Shown here: piece after piece, positions 17,289-26,451 of the stretch
How the letters are laid out: each line of letters starts with the position of its first letter
Numbering within the stretch: position 1 is the first letter of the stretch
Assembly: GCA_029960065.1 (NCBI GenBank)
Contig: JASCOF010000001.1
Location: forward strand, 1,390,788 to 1,454,787
Source of the DNA: Flavobacteriaceae bacterium PS02336
GTDB lineage: Bacteria; Bacteroidota; Bacteroidia; Flavobacteriales; Flavobacteriaceae
Direction: 5' to 3'
DNA: 64,000 nt
Translations under genes and position numbers: made by a program
Notes under the pieces: generated by a model
Database searches by the model: none
What the model saw: only the letters and a program-made list of their open reading frames with translations
Told to the model about the DNA's origin: nothing

Positions 17289-18149
17289 ATGAAAAGATAT
17301 TATGAAAAATACTGGACGGCGCTGCTTGCAGTTCTCTGGGTCCAGCTGTGCTTTCCGCAGAGCAACCTGCCGGTTATGGACGAGATCAAGGCCTGCGGTT
17401 TAGGCATAACCTATGACAAGACTTCGCACCTGATTTTCCCATCGGAAATCCGCTATGCGGATCTGGGAAGCGAGCTGCTTATGGCAGGAAAGGCGGAAGA
17501 TGCCCATAACGTGCTGCGGGTAAAGGCAGCCGTAAGGGATTTTGAGCAGCAGACCAATCTTTCGGTCATGACCATCGACGGACATTTTTACAGTTTTGAT
17601 GTGCATTATGATCCGAATCCGCAGAGCCTGAACTACAGCATACGAAAGTCTGGCAGCATTGGATATGAGGGAGCCCTTTTTGAGAATCTGGGACAAAGTC
17701 CTCCGCTGATGGTGGAAACACTGATGCAGCGCATCTATGAAAGGGACAAACTTGCGGTTAGGCATATAAGGACAAGGAATGCCGGAGTGGAATTCAGGCT
17801 GAAAGGGATCTACGTCCATGAGGGAAAATACTATCTGCATACTGAGCTGAGAAACAGCAATAATGTGCCTTACAGGATTGATTTTCTCAATTTCAAGATA
17901 GCCGACAGGAAGAAGGCCAGACGAACTGCGGTACAGCAGACAGCCATATTGCCTCTACGAATCTACAGGCCGGTTGACCAGATGAAGGCTGGAGGCTCAG
18001 AGCATAACATATATGTGCTGGACCTTTTCACCCTCGCAGACGGCAAGCTGCTCCTTATCGAGATATACGAGAAAAACGGCGGCAGGCAGCTGACCTTAAA
18101 AATTAAAAATTCGGACCTGCTGAAGGCCTGTCTTCTGAATAATCCATAG
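17289..18149 (+). CDS. traN: Conjugative transposon protein TraN (DUF4138, VirB9-like)
   Basis: A 286-aa protein with an N-terminal export signal (about residues 8-25) and the DUF4138 signature: GITYDKTSHLIFPSEIRYAD followed by GSELLMAGKAEDAHNVLRVK, then GHFYSFDVHYDPNP. TraN is the VirB9-like component of the outer-membrane core complex in Bacteroides elements. It is the last tra gene present; a terminator follows at 18212 and no traO, traP or traQ is found. The slightly shorter length compared with typical TraN (near 300 or more) is within family variation. Confidence 0.85.
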   Translation: MKRYYEKYWTALLAVLWVQLCFPQSNLPVMDEIKACGLGITYDKTSHLIFPSEIRYADLGSELLMAGKAEDAHNVLRVKAAVRDFEQQTNLSVMTIDGHFYSFDVHYDPNPQSLNYSIRKSGSIGYEGALFENLGQSPPLMVETLMQRIYERDKLAVRHIRTRNAGVEFRLKGIYVHEGKYYLHTELRNSNNVPYRIDFLNFKIADRKKARRTAVQQTAILPLRIYRPVDQMKAGGSEHNIYVLDLFTLADGKLLLIEIYEKNGGRQLTLKIKNSDLLKACLLNNP

Positions 18150-18211
18150 AGGAAATCCGTGCAGGATAGAAGTGCATGTCCGACGTAAATTCCTTAACGT
18201 GCGGACAAAAT

Positions 18212-18242
18212 AAAACCGGCCAGATAGGTCGGTTTTTTATTT
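18212..18242 (+). terminator. Rho-independent terminator after traN
   Basis: Stem AAAACCGGCC (18212..18221) with GGTCGGTTTT (18227..18236), one G-T wobble and a 5-base loop, followed by TTATTTTTAT. It closes the surviving tra run 62 bases after traN, where traO would normally follow. Confidence 0.8.
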
Positions 18243-18322
18243 TTATGTAAAATATTAAGATATTGTTTTGCAATGTATTAAGTGCTTCAGTCTTAGGCTC
18301 GGCTTTAAGCCTGTTCTAGCGT

Positions 18323-18898
18323 CTACAGACCGCTGCGTTTGCCGAATACGGGCTGGAGAACGTCCCAGAGCTGCTGTTCCAGGATCTCCACAATGAAGCG
18401 CTCGACGGCCTGGTCGCTTTGCGAAATTACCTGATAGGCCGATATGGCCAGCTCGTAATCCGCATCCCCGTCCCATTTGCAGAGGTGCATGGCATAGGTG
18501 CGGGAGCTTTGCGTTCCGAGATGGTCCTTGACCCTTTTTCTGAAATCCGTTGTCGAGCTTCCGACATAAAGGATCGAGGATGATTTCCTATTGTACTTGG
18601 AAAGATTTACCCTGTCCTCGTTTTTTCTTTTGAGAAGGTTCAGTGCATGATATGCTTCAAATGCCTTGAGCAGCGTTTTTACCTTGGCTGCAGATTTGAT
18701 TTCAAAGACATAGATCAGCGGATAGCCGCTTTTGGCAATTTTGTGGAGATGTTTTTTAAGCACTTTTTTGTCCCTGAACTCGGAGCAGTGGAATGAGGTT
18801 TCCAGAAAAGGTTTTAACGTAATTTGTGATATCTGCTGCGATAAATCAAGGGCAAACCGCTCCGATTTTCTGACAAGGTCTTTTGTATCTATTTTCAT
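18323..18898 (-). CDS. GIY-YIG nuclease superfamily-like protein
   Basis: A 191-aa protein. PLIYVFEIK (about residues 55-63) and SSILYVGSSTTDFRKRVKDH (about 109-128) fit the GIY and YIG strands of the GIY-YIG fold, with the conserved Arg in RKRVKDH. ERFIVEILEQQLWDVLQPVF near the end supplies the conserved Glu and the terminal motif seen in GIY-YIG enzymes. An insertion of about 45 residues separates the two halves. Such proteins are accessory genes of unknown target, possibly nucleases. It is convergent with traN. The first 40 residues are helical and unassigned. Confidence 0.65.
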   Translation of the reverse strand: MKIDTKDLVRKSERFALDLSQQISQITLKPFLETSFHCSEFRDKKVLKKHLHKIAKSGYPLIYVFEIKSAAKVKTLLKAFEAYHALNLLKRKNEDRVNLSKYNRKSSSILYVGSSTTDFRKRVKDHLGTQSSRTYAMHLCKWDGDADYELAISAYQVISQSDQAVERFIVEILEQQLWDVLQPVFGKRSGL

Positions 18899-19170
18899 TT
18901 TCCGTGGAATAATTTCAAATATACAAAATGATTTATCTGCATTGAAATAAAAATACTGGTGTCTAAAGAGGTTTCTTTTGCTTCTCCTATGTTTGTATAA
19001 TATAATTTAAGTGAAGAAGGGCGAGAGCAGATTTTGCTTTAAATAGCCTTACGGTATATTCAAGAAAAGAGACTGCCTCCTCTTCTTTTACCTTTTAGAA
19101 TCTGAACAGAATGTAAGGAATACATCCCTATTTGAGGTTGTATAGCCAGTATATCCACTCAGGAGAAAAG

Positions 19171-20247
19171 ATGAAAAAAGGTTATCACTTACCTAAACCA
19201 AATAAAATGAAGGTATTATTAAAACAAACAGTCGGAATTGATGTTGCGCAAAGGGAATTAGTTGTGTCACTTGGTCGGATGGATGAGCAGATCAGTGTTG
19301 AAGTTTATGCTTACAAAGTATTTCCCAATACTAAAAAAGGGTTTTCGAGTCTTGTATTGTGGGTTAATAAGCAAACATTAACCACAACGGAAGTACGTTA
19401 CGTAATGGAAGCAACAGGGGTTTACCATGAATCGTTAGCCTATTATCTATGCAGTGTTCAAAAACAAGTCAGTATCGTTTTACCAAACAAGATTAGTAAT
19501 TATGTGAGAACACTTGATATAAGAACGATTACTGACAAGAGTGCTTCACAAGCAATTGCAAGATTTGGTTTGGAAAGGCAATTGGAAGTTTGGCACCCTC
19601 CTCTAAAAATATTCAATGATTTAAGGCAGCTTTGTCGGGAACGTGAGCAGTTGGTACAGGAACGTACCATGTTAAAAAATCAGTTGCATGCTGAACGTAC
19701 CTCTGCAACATCAAGTGAAAAGTCAGTTAAAAGAACAAACAAAAGAATAGCCTTGATTGATACGCAGGAAAAGGAGATACGAGAAGAAATTGCTAAACTC
19801 ATCAAAAAAGATGAGGTATTAGCAGAAAAGATGAAAATAATATCTTCTATACCCGGAGTTGGAAATTTGACTGCCGTGACCATTATCGCTGAAACCAACG
19901 GTTTCGAACTCATAAAGAATAAAAGGCAACTGGTCAGTTATGCGGGATTAGATGTAAGAGAAAAGACATCTGGGACATCCGTAAAATCCAAACCCCGTAT
20001 ATCCAAGCGAGGTAATCGGAATTTAAGGAAAGTCATGCACTTTCCGGCACTGGCTGCGATTAGAACCGATGAAAGGTTCAGAGATATCTTTTTAAGATTG
20101 GTTTCAAGGCATGGCATTAAAATGAAAGCTATCGTTGCCATCCAAAGAAAAATATTAGAATTGACTTTTATCCTCTGGAAAAACAATTCTTTTTATAACC
20201 CGGAATATGCATATCAAATTTTGCCGACCGTAGAAATAGTTATATAA
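19171..20247 (+). CDS. IS110-family transposase (RuvC-like DEDD and Tnp_20 domains)
   Basis: A 358-aa recombinase when started at the ATG 19171, which has AGGAG 6 bases upstream; an earlier ATG at 19132 lacks this. The N-terminal DEDD domain shows GIDVAQRELVVSLG (first Asp), then VMEATGVYHESLAYYL (Glu) and DIRTITDKSASQAIARFG (Asp). The C-terminal Tnp_20 domain shows SIPGVGNLTAVTIIAET, LVSYAGLDVREKTSGTSV with the expected serine, and RISKRGNRNLRKVMHFPAL. Length is complete and no frameshift is seen, so the enzyme may be active. Codon use is AT-rich, unlike the tra genes to its left. Confidence 0.92.
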   Translation: MKKGYHLPKPNKMKVLLKQTVGIDVAQRELVVSLGRMDEQISVEVYAYKVFPNTKKGFSSLVLWVNKQTLTTTEVRYVMEATGVYHESLAYYLCSVQKQVSIVLPNKISNYVRTLDIRTITDKSASQAIARFGLERQLEVWHPPLKIFNDLRQLCREREQLVQERTMLKNQLHAERTSATSSEKSVKRTNKRIALIDTQEKEIREEIAKLIKKDEVLAEKMKIISSIPGVGNLTAVTIIAETNGFELIKNKRQLVSYAGLDVREKTSGTSVKSKPRISKRGNRNLRKVMHFPALAAIRTDERFRDIFLRLVSRHGIKMKAIVAIQRKILELTFILWKNNSFYNPEYAYQILPTVEIVI

Positions 20248-20301
20248 AAATGTGAGTTGAAATACTTATAGTTAAGTCATCACTCCACATAAATTACTAG
20301 G

Positions 20302-20352
20302 AAAGGGTAATAGTTTATTTACTATTATCTATAGATACTATTGCCTTTTTTT
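20302..20352. terminator. Hairpin with T tract downstream of the IS110 transposase
   Basis: AAAGGGTAATAGT at 20302..20314 pairs with ACTATTGCCTTT at 20337..20348 (one bulge, one wobble). The interior has a second pairing, AATAGT / ACTATT. A run of T follows. It could terminate the transposase transcript, or be part of the structured non-coding right end of the IS. Confidence 0.5.
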
Positions 20353-20400
20353 ACCTATGAAAGCCTGCTATGTAACAATATTGAAAGCATAATGATACGA

Positions 20401-21531
20401 TTAAAATTGATATAAGAGATAGCCTAGGAGCGCGCCACCCAACACAATAAATGCACTGTTGATTGTTTTGAATTTAAAAACGACAACTACACTAATCAGC
20501 GCTATGCTGATTGTCTTCCAATCGATAATGGTTTCTTTGCCCATTGTAAAACAAACAGCAATAATAATGGCAACAGAGGCTATATTTACAGCATCCAGCG
20601 AAGCAGACAGGCTCTTAGAATTTCGCATTTTTTTCATCAGAGGCTTAAGCAATGCCACCAATACAAACGATGGAAGAAAAATAGCAATTGTTGAAATAAC
20701 AGCACCAGATAGTCCATTGATTTGATAACCAATAAATGTAACTGATGAAAAAACAGGTCCTGGCGTGAACTGCCCAACTGCAATAGCATCCATCAATTGC
20801 TGTCGGGTAAGTAAGCCGTTTGCTACCAATTCTGTATCTAAAAAAGCGAACAGAACATAACCGCTTCCGTAGAGAACAGCACCTATTTTTAAAAATATCC
20901 AAAATAATCTGGCGTTTGTTTCTGAAAGTAAGTGCCCGTTTGCAATTTGAAAAAAAAGAACTGGAACAAAACTTTGCAGCGTACTGTTTTTATAATTTTG
21001 AATATAAAACAAACCCAATGCGAACAGGCCTGCGCCAAACATTAAATAGATTTCGCTGATTCCCAGTAAAGACAGAAACAATACAGCGATGCCTATAAAT
21101 GCTAATACAATTGACTTGATCGATTTTTTGGCTAATGGAAAAATTGCCCCGATAATGATGGCTATAATTGCTGGCTTTATACCGTAAATAAACGGCTGTA
21201 TTTCGGGTAATTGTCCGTATTGCCTGTACAGCCAAGCAAAAATACCAGTAATAAAAACCGCCGGCAAAATAAAACACATGCCTGCAACGAGCAGCCCTTT
21301 CCAACCCCCTTTGTCGTACCCAATGTGTATCGCCATTTCAGTACTATTGGGTCCTGGAATAAGATTGGTAGCTCCCAATAAATCTAAAAAATGCTGTTCG
21401 CTCAACCATTTTCTTTTGGCGACAACTTCCCGCTGCATCATTGCAATATGTGCTGCCGGACCTCCAAAACCGATGAATCCCAGTTTGAGAAAGAGTTGAG
21501 CAATTTTTTTTATCGGTATTTTCCCCTCCAT
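20401..21531 (-). CDS. chrA: Chromate transporter ChrA
   Basis: A 376-aa bidomain CHR-family transporter that exports chromate. Each half has the family motifs: KLGFIGFGGPAAHIAMM with NLIPGPNSTEMA in the first, and AVLYGSGYVLFAFL with VGQFTPGPVFSSVTFIGY in the second. About ten to twelve hydrophobic helices fill the rest. It is the last gene of a minus-strand block and starts 5 bases after the metallophosphoesterase gene ends, so the two are coupled. The setting beside arsenic genes suggests a metal-oxyanion resistance island. No chromate-specific regulator is seen. Confidence 0.9.
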   Translation of the reverse strand: MEGKIPIKKIAQLFLKLGFIGFGGPAAHIAMMQREVVAKRKWLSEQHFLDLLGATNLIPGPNSTEMAIHIGYDKGGWKGLLVAGMCFILPAVFITGIFAWLYRQYGQLPEIQPFIYGIKPAIIAIIIGAIFPLAKKSIKSIVLAFIGIAVLFLSLLGISEIYLMFGAGLFALGLFYIQNYKNSTLQSFVPVLFFQIANGHLLSETNARLFWIFLKIGAVLYGSGYVLFAFLDTELVANGLLTRQQLMDAIAVGQFTPGPVFSSVTFIGYQINGLSGAVISTIAIFLPSFVLVALLKPLMKKMRNSKSLSASLDAVNIASVAIIIAVCFTMGKETIIDWKTISIALISVVVVFKFKTINSAFIVLGGALLGYLLYQF

Positions 21532-21536
21532 TACAA

Positions 21537-23408
21537 CTATTTTACTTCAAGTTCATCTATAAGATTCAAGGTATCCGGATTATATACTTTCATCGTAATT
21601 CTCTTTCCGTTTACATAAAAAAGGCACAAAGCATTTTCCACACTAAAAGACTGGGTAAACTTGCTCCATGGCAATACCTCTTGTGCATAATAGGGCGCAC
21701 CTGCTGCACCATTATTAATTTGATAGATTGAACGAGATACATTCAATTTTTTACTAGGATAATCTGCGGGATAAATAGGAACCTCTTGTGTTAATTTCAA
21801 CCAGTTGTAATTATGCTCATCACCGGTAAGTATCGCAACAGTTTTTTTACTTTCATTAATTAGAATATCTAAGTATTCGTCCCTTCTTTCAATAATTCCT
21901 TTTTCAACTGGTTTCCCACCAATCCACGGACGCTTTGTGTTATCACCACTGTACCACATATCGTCCTTACTGTGCCCTCCGTTAGGAAATGCAGGGGTAT
22001 GCTGAGTAATAAAAATATGGTCTATGTCTTTGTCATTTTCAAGCTTTTGAATGGTTGCCCTTAACCAATCAAGTTGGTTGTCCATTATATAACCGTGCAG
22101 CCCACCGCTTGTTGCAGTTTCTTTGCTTAAAGAAGGAGCGTACCAATAATTACTATTGAGTACAACCATGGCTGTATTTCCATATGTGTAATAAAAAACA
22201 TTTTCTGCATAAGGTGGAAAATCTATCCGTTTTTTATCAGGGTCATACTTGTTGTCATCCTCACTTATAAGCCCGCTAATAGGATTTACAAATGCTTCTG
22301 CAAAAACAGTCTCTGCTGACTCTGTCTCAAAAGGAAATCTATCAATAAAACCCTTGTTTTTTCCGCTTTCATCTTCAAAGACATATCCCAGTGCTTCGTG
22401 ATTGCCCATACCAACATTAAATGGCATATAATGCCAAAAAGGTTCAATGGATTTTTTCCAGTTTGTGTATTGCAGGTGTTGTTCTTCTTTACTGCTAAGA
22501 TAGCCATTAATCATGTCGCCAGTAAACTGAACAAAAGCGGCATTTTCTTTATAAGCAAGGGCAGCTATTTTTTTCATAATATAAGCATTTGCCCCATATG
22601 CTTTTCTTTCACCACCACCCGTTGCGTGGCGGCTGTCGCTGGTATATCCGAAAATAAAACTTTGTCTGCTGCCTTTTTTTAGTGCTGTCGTAACATGGTA
22701 CGACTGGGAAAGTAGACCGTAGGTTACTTTGTACTGGTATTTTTGATTGGATTTTAAACTATTTATTTGCCATTCATGATGCGTTTTAGGAACATTATCC
22801 TTATATATTCTGCCATCAATTTCTACTTGGGCCTGTACAGGCAATGTAGTTTTACACCAAATCACAACACTGGTATCTGTAAGGTTACTTACAAATGGGC
22901 CTTCATAAACTGCCGGCAGCACTTCAAAAGGACCTGTTCCGCTTAGAGAAACAACTCCATCAAATAAAATCATCCCATTATTATCAGTTACCCTATAGCC
23001 AAGGGTTAAAAATCCATTTTCTTTCCAACCTACAAAATCATATGGATATTTGAATGCGTCTGCCATATTGATTTCAGCTTTTCCTTCTATGAGTGCTTGT
23101 GTAAAACGGTATACCGGAAGCGGATGTGGTGCTTTTCCATAAGGTATTAACCCATAGGTAACAGATCCTTTCAAATTTCCGAAGTCCAGAATCACGCCAG
23201 AACTTGTACCAGTTGGTTTGCCCAAGAGCCTTTGAGTGCTATATTGAGTCTCTGCATCAGTGGCAAAATATTTTTTCTCGTTCTCTTCGAAATACAGATG
23301 ATTATCCTTATCATAATGAATATTGGAATAGGAAGCTGGGATTTCCGTCTGTTGTGCAAATGTGGAAACTGACAAAAAAAGCAACGAAAGTATATATGTA
23401 GTTTTCAT
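21537..23408 (-). CDS. Secreted calcineurin-like metallophosphoesterase, 623 aa
   Basis: A signal peptide at 1-18 (LSLLFLSVSTFA) indicates export. A beta-rich N-terminal half ends in a purple-acid-phosphatase-like module (SNLTDTSVVIWCKT). The C-terminal phosphoesterase has the metal ligands in FGYTSDSRH, VQFTGDMING, VGMGNHEALG, ITQHTP and ILTGDEHNYN. Substrate is not predictable; family members hydrolyse phosphomono- or diesters outside the cytoplasm. The first motif is TSDSRH rather than the usual DxH, a variant worth noting. It is followed at 5 bases by chrA. Confidence 0.82.
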   Translation of the reverse strand: MKTTYILSLLFLSVSTFAQQTEIPASYSNIHYDKDNHLYFEENEKKYFATDAETQYSTQRLLGKPTGTSSGVILDFGNLKGSVTYGLIPYGKAPHPLPVYRFTQALIEGKAEINMADAFKYPYDFVGWKENGFLTLGYRVTDNNGMILFDGVVSLSGTGPFEVLPAVYEGPFVSNLTDTSVVIWCKTTLPVQAQVEIDGRIYKDNVPKTHHEWQINSLKSNQKYQYKVTYGLLSQSYHVTTALKKGSRQSFIFGYTSDSRHATGGGERKAYGANAYIMKKIAALAYKENAAFVQFTGDMINGYLSSKEEQHLQYTNWKKSIEPFWHYMPFNVGMGNHEALGYVFEDESGKNKGFIDRFPFETESAETVFAEAFVNPISGLISEDDNKYDPDKKRIDFPPYAENVFYYTYGNTAMVVLNSNYWYAPSLSKETATSGGLHGYIMDNQLDWLRATIQKLENDKDIDHIFITQHTPAFPNGGHSKDDMWYSGDNTKRPWIGGKPVEKGIIERRDEYLDILINESKKTVAILTGDEHNYNWLKLTQEVPIYPADYPSKKLNVSRSIYQINNGAAGAPYYAQEVLPWSKFTQSFSVENALCLFYVNGKRITMKVYNPDTLNLIDELEVK

Positions 23409-23452
23409 AAAAATATATTTACGAATAAATTTGAATTCTGTTAAAAGTATAA

Positions 23453-23890
23453 TTAGTGACTATTTCTATCACTCGATATTATTTTGTCAATACTCCAGTG
23501 TCCCGCTCCTTTTATCAAAAGAAATACACTTCCTAAAAGCATTGCCCAATCAGTCCTGCTCCCGTGAAGTAATTCCCAGAAGCCATCATTTGCCAATACT
23601 TCGGCTTTGGTAGTTGTGAAAGCAACAAGCATAATTATGATTAACGGAATACTGGCTAAACGAGTCAGCAGACCCACTAAAAGTAAAATCCCACATAGGA
23701 TTTCGAAAAAACCAACAAAACTTCCCAAAAAATCAGCTGATGGAAAACCGATTTTTTCAAAGCGGCCAGCACCACGAATGGCTGGAAATAAAAATTTTTG
23801 AACTCCTTCGGAAAAGAAAACTGCACCAACAATCAAGCGGATTATAATTGTGGTTTTTGAGTTGTCGGTAGTAATGATTTTTTTGAACAT
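23453..23890 (-). CDS. DoxX family membrane protein
   Basis: A 145-aa protein with four membrane helices. DoxX features are present: RLIVGAVFFSEGVQKFLFP at the N-terminus, the GFFEILCGILLLVGLLTRLA helix and the C-terminal LLGSVFLLIKGAG segment. DoxX proteins are small inner-membrane proteins, some linked to redox or thiol handling. It begins 1 base after the PAP2 gene ends and so belongs to the same transcription unit. Confidence 0.85.
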   Translation of the reverse strand: MFKKIITTDNSKTTIIIRLIVGAVFFSEGVQKFLFPAIRGAGRFEKIGFPSADFLGSFVGFFEILCGILLLVGLLTRLASIPLIIIMLVAFTTTKAEVLANDGFWELLHGSRTDWAMLLGSVFLLIKGAGHWSIDKIISSDRNSH

Positions 23891-23891
23891 A

Positions 23892-24470
23892 TTAAGCGAA
23901 CTTTTTTATTATAATCGGATTATACAAATTGTAAATTCGGGCCACAAGCAAAGCAATAGGAATACTCAGAACGGCCGGAACAACAATATCTGCTGGATAA
24001 TGCACTCCAAGATAAACCCTGCTTAGACTGACAAATGCTGCCCAGGGGATAAGAACAAAAGGCAGCCATTTCAGTTTGTCCCTTGCTACCAGCGTCAGGT
24101 AGAATGCCAACGAAAACACATTGGCTGCATGGGATGATATGAAACCAAACTTTCCACCTCTGTAATTATTAACTATGTGAAGCTTATCTATTAAATCAGG
24201 GTTGTGGCTCGGTCGTAATCTTTCAAATATTGGCTTGAATATTCCTGAAGCTAACTGGTCACTTATAGTGATCAGTAAAACTATCAGCAATATCATAAAA
24301 ATCGCATCTTTTCGATATTTCCATATCAACAGCAATAACAAAAATCCATAAAAAGGGAGCCATGTGTATTTTTCACTGGCAAACCACATTACATTATCCC
24401 AAAACTCACTATGGCTGCCATTTAGCCAAAGCAGGATTTCTATATCTAATTGTTTTATATACTCTATCAT
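23892..24470 (-). CDS. PAP2-family phosphatase (lipid phosphatase-like)
   Basis: A 192-aa integral membrane protein with the three PAP2 motifs: KPIFERLRP, SSHAANVF (the usual PSGH replaced by SSHA) and SLSRVYLGVHYPADIV. Such enzymes dephosphorylate lipid phosphates such as undecaprenyl pyrophosphate or phosphatidic acid at the outer face of the membrane. The ATG at 24470 overlaps the TAA of the upstream cytochrome gene (TAATG), which shows coupling; the longer frame to 24545 would overlap that gene and is rejected. Confidence 0.87.
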   Translation of the reverse strand: MIEYIKQLDIEILLWLNGSHSEFWDNVMWFASEKYTWLPFYGFLLLLLIWKYRKDAIFMILLIVLLITISDQLASGIFKPIFERLRPSHNPDLIDKLHIVNNYRGGKFGFISSHAANVFSLAFYLTLVARDKLKWLPFVLIPWAAFVSLSRVYLGVHYPADIVVPAVLSIPIALLVARIYNLYNPIIIKKFA

Positions 24471-24943
24471 TATCTTCTTATTGGTGATTGTCTTTCTGTT
24501 GGAGTTTTTACAGTAAAAAATGGAACTCTTTCCATTGCATGGCAACTTATGCAGCTATTGGTAAGCACTTGAAAATTCCTGTTGAACACAGCGGTGTCTC
24601 TTTTTGCAAGAGCTTTTTTCATTTCTGGAAGAGTTACATCCAGAAAATGTTTTGCCGATTTCGAACGTTTAGGTCTCCGCTCCAATCCATTTTCGATTGC
24701 TTTTTGTATTTTCTCTAATTGATAATCCGCATATTCCCAATTTTCATCCTGTCCCGCCCAAAACAATTCCTGGTAGCGATAGCCAGTTTCGACCATTGTG
24801 TTATCAAAACCCCGAAACTGATTTTCTATGATTTCCAGTTTCTCCTGTTCCGTGCCTTTTATCCATTTGCCTTGTACTGTTTCTGTTTTTTGGTTACAGG
24901 CAGGAAAGAGCGTTAACGATAGCAGAATTAAAAAATACCTCAT
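24470..24943 (-). CDS. Haem c-binding lipoprotein
   Basis: A 157-aa exported protein. The ATG at 24943 gives MRYFLILLSLTLFPAC, a lipoprotein signal with lipobox LFPAC; a longer frame from 24979 would hide this. A helical middle (residues 25-115) resembles a cytochrome c prime-type bundle. Near the C-terminus SCISCHAMERVPFF contains one CxxCH haem attachment site. It is probably a periplasm-facing monohaem cytochrome in electron transfer or haem sensing. It overlaps the PAP2 start by one base, heading the PAP2-DoxX unit. Confidence 0.78.
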   Translation of the reverse strand: MRYFLILLSLTLFPACNQKTETVQGKWIKGTEQEKLEIIENQFRGFDNTMVETGYRYQELFWAGQDENWEYADYQLEKIQKAIENGLERRPKRSKSAKHFLDVTLPEMKKALAKRDTAVFNRNFQVLTNSCISCHAMERVPFFTVKTPTERQSPIRR

Positions 24944-25027
24944 GACATCCCTGTTTTTAGTTTGTCTTACAAACTTCATACAATGAATTGTATAATGGTG
25001 GTATATTTGAAAATAATACGGTAGCTC

Positions 25028-25792
25028 TTAAAGACTGCGAAATACCTGCGGTGTAGAACCTGTATGGCGTTTGAAATATTTTATAAAGTGAGAAGTGTCA
25101 TTAAAGTTTAAAGTATACGCTACCTCTGAAACATTATTATCAGTATACAGCAATAATCTTTTTGCCTCACTAATCATGTATTCTGCTATAACATCTGCCG
25201 CTGGCTGATTAAGCTCTTTTCTACAGATAGCATTTAGATTTTGGGGCGTCGTGTTTAATTGCCCGGCATAGTAAGCAACATTATTTTTTAAATCATCTGT
25301 CTCATTGAGAAGCTCCCTAAATAACAAGATAGTGTTGTTGGTCTTATGTTTATTGACCGGAAAAGATGCAGGAATACTAATGATTTTTGCCAATAATGCT
25401 TTTAGTATCCCTTCTGTCACGCTGAAATCTTTTTCATCAATAAGCAACTGAAATAATATTGATATGGAATTGTTCTGTTCCAGATGAAGGCAGCTCAATG
25501 CACTTACCTGAGACAAGATTCTTTTCAGCGATCTATCCAGCGATCTATCAACAAATCCTTTTTTCAAGAGCAATACATAACCTTCAGGTACTGAGTCAAT
25601 ATCCCAATGATGTACCTGTTCTTTTCGTACAAAAAATACAGTTGGCGGTATTATAGGGAATTGTGTATAATCAATAGTATGCGTACCGCTTCCTTGCGAC
25701 AGATATATAATTTCAAAATAACTATTGTGTTTATGCGGTTCAGTTTTGCGGATGTCTTTTCTGAATGGTGAAACTTTTATCAGTTCCTTCAT
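25028..25792 (-). CDS. AraC-family transcriptional regulator
   Basis: A 254-aa regulator when started at ATG 25792; a TTG at 25828 overlapping the upstream gene is less likely. Residues 10-90 are a cupin-like sensor (PHKHNSYFEIIYLSQGSGTH). The last 100 residues hold two helix-turn-helix motifs: VAYYAGQLNTTPQNLNAICR and VSEVAYTLNFNDTSHFIKYF, ending KRHTGSTPQVFRSL. It lies between the methyltransferase and the cytochrome gene on the same strand and could control this block. The ligand is unknown. Confidence 0.88.
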   Translation of the reverse strand: MKELIKVSPFRKDIRKTEPHKHNSYFEIIYLSQGSGTHTIDYTQFPIIPPTVFFVRKEQVHHWDIDSVPEGYVLLLKKGFVDRSLDRSLKRILSQVSALSCLHLEQNNSISILFQLLIDEKDFSVTEGILKALLAKIISIPASFPVNKHKTNNTILLFRELLNETDDLKNNVAYYAGQLNTTPQNLNAICRKELNQPAADVIAEYMISEAKRLLLYTDNNVSEVAYTLNFNDTSHFIKYFKRHTGSTPQVFRSL

Positions 25793-25824
25793 TTCAATTT
25801 TATTCTTTATTTGTATTGATTTTT

Positions 25825-26451
25825 TCAATCGTTCTTTCTTTTAAAACTGCAAAACACAAAATTCTGAACTGTGTCAAAAGGAGTCTTGTGATCTATTGTA
25901 AAACATTCTATTTTTTCAAAGTGTTTCAGAAAACGGCTTACTAGTGTACTTTCGGAATATTGTTGGATCTCAATACCACTGCATTTTTTAGGACCTTGTT
26001 CTGAAAAAGTACCGATAACCATAATTCCATTTTTGGAAACTGCATTGGCAGCAGTTTGTATATAATTGTCAATCTCTTTATCAGCTGTCAGAAAATGAAA
26101 CGCAGCCCTGTCGTGCCAAAAGTCGTATTGCTCTTTTGGTTGAAAATCCGAAGCATCTGCAACAATCCATTTTATATTTGCAGATTTATTTCCCAGCCTT
26201 TGTTTCGCTCTTTCAATAGCTAAAGCGGATATATCAAGAATGGTAATATTTACGAAGCCTAAATCAAGCAGATGGTCAACAAGAAAGCTGTCTCCTGCAC
26301 CAATATCTATAATTTTTGCACTTTTAGGCAGATCAAATTCTTTGATAAGCGCTAGTGAAGTTTCAGGTGTAGGCTGATACCAGCTTACCTCTTCCAATGA
26401 TTTGGTCTGGTATATATTTTCCCAGTGATTTTTTCTATCTTGTAATGGCAT
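25825..26451 (-). CDS. Class I SAM-dependent methyltransferase
   Basis: A 208-aa Rossmann methyltransferase. Motif I is AKIIDIGAGDSFLVDHLL, motif II ends NITILDISALAIERAK, and WIVADASDF supplies the adenine-binding acidic residue. YDFWHDRAAFHFLT follows. The N-terminus HWENIYQTKSLEEVSWYQPT is characteristic of a Bacteroidota subfamily often annotated only as methyltransferase. It has no cysteine triad of ArsM arsenite methylases that I can see, so despite the nearby ars genes I do not call it ArsM. Confidence 0.82.
   Translation of the reverse strand: MPLQDRKNHWENIYQTKSLEEVSWYQPTPETSLALIKEFDLPKSAKIIDIGAGDSFLVDHLLDLGFVNITILDISALAIERAKQRLGNKSANIKWIVADASDFQPKEQYDFWHDRAAFHFLTADKEIDNYIQTAANAVSKNGIMVIGTFSEQGPKKCSGIEIQQYSESTLVSRFLKHFEKIECFTIDHKTPFDTVQNFVFCSFKRKND

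Larger units (their letters stand above)
18960..20395 (+). mobile_element. IS110-family insertion sequence (ends approximate)
   Basis: The element comprises one transposase gene with about 210 bases of non-coding DNA before it and about 150 after. IS110 elements lack terminal inverted repeats and usually do not duplicate the target, so the ends cannot be read from one copy; the limits given are the gene-free space between the GIY-YIG gene and chrA. IS110-type elements encode a structured bridge RNA in a non-coding end. Low-stability stems are visible upstream, for example AAAAGAG / CTCTTCTTTT around 19062..19090. Confidence 0.55.

Noticed and set aside
25825..26451. Methyltransferase as ArsM (arsenite methylase)
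   Set aside because: Located near ars genes but lacks the conserved cysteines of ArsM.
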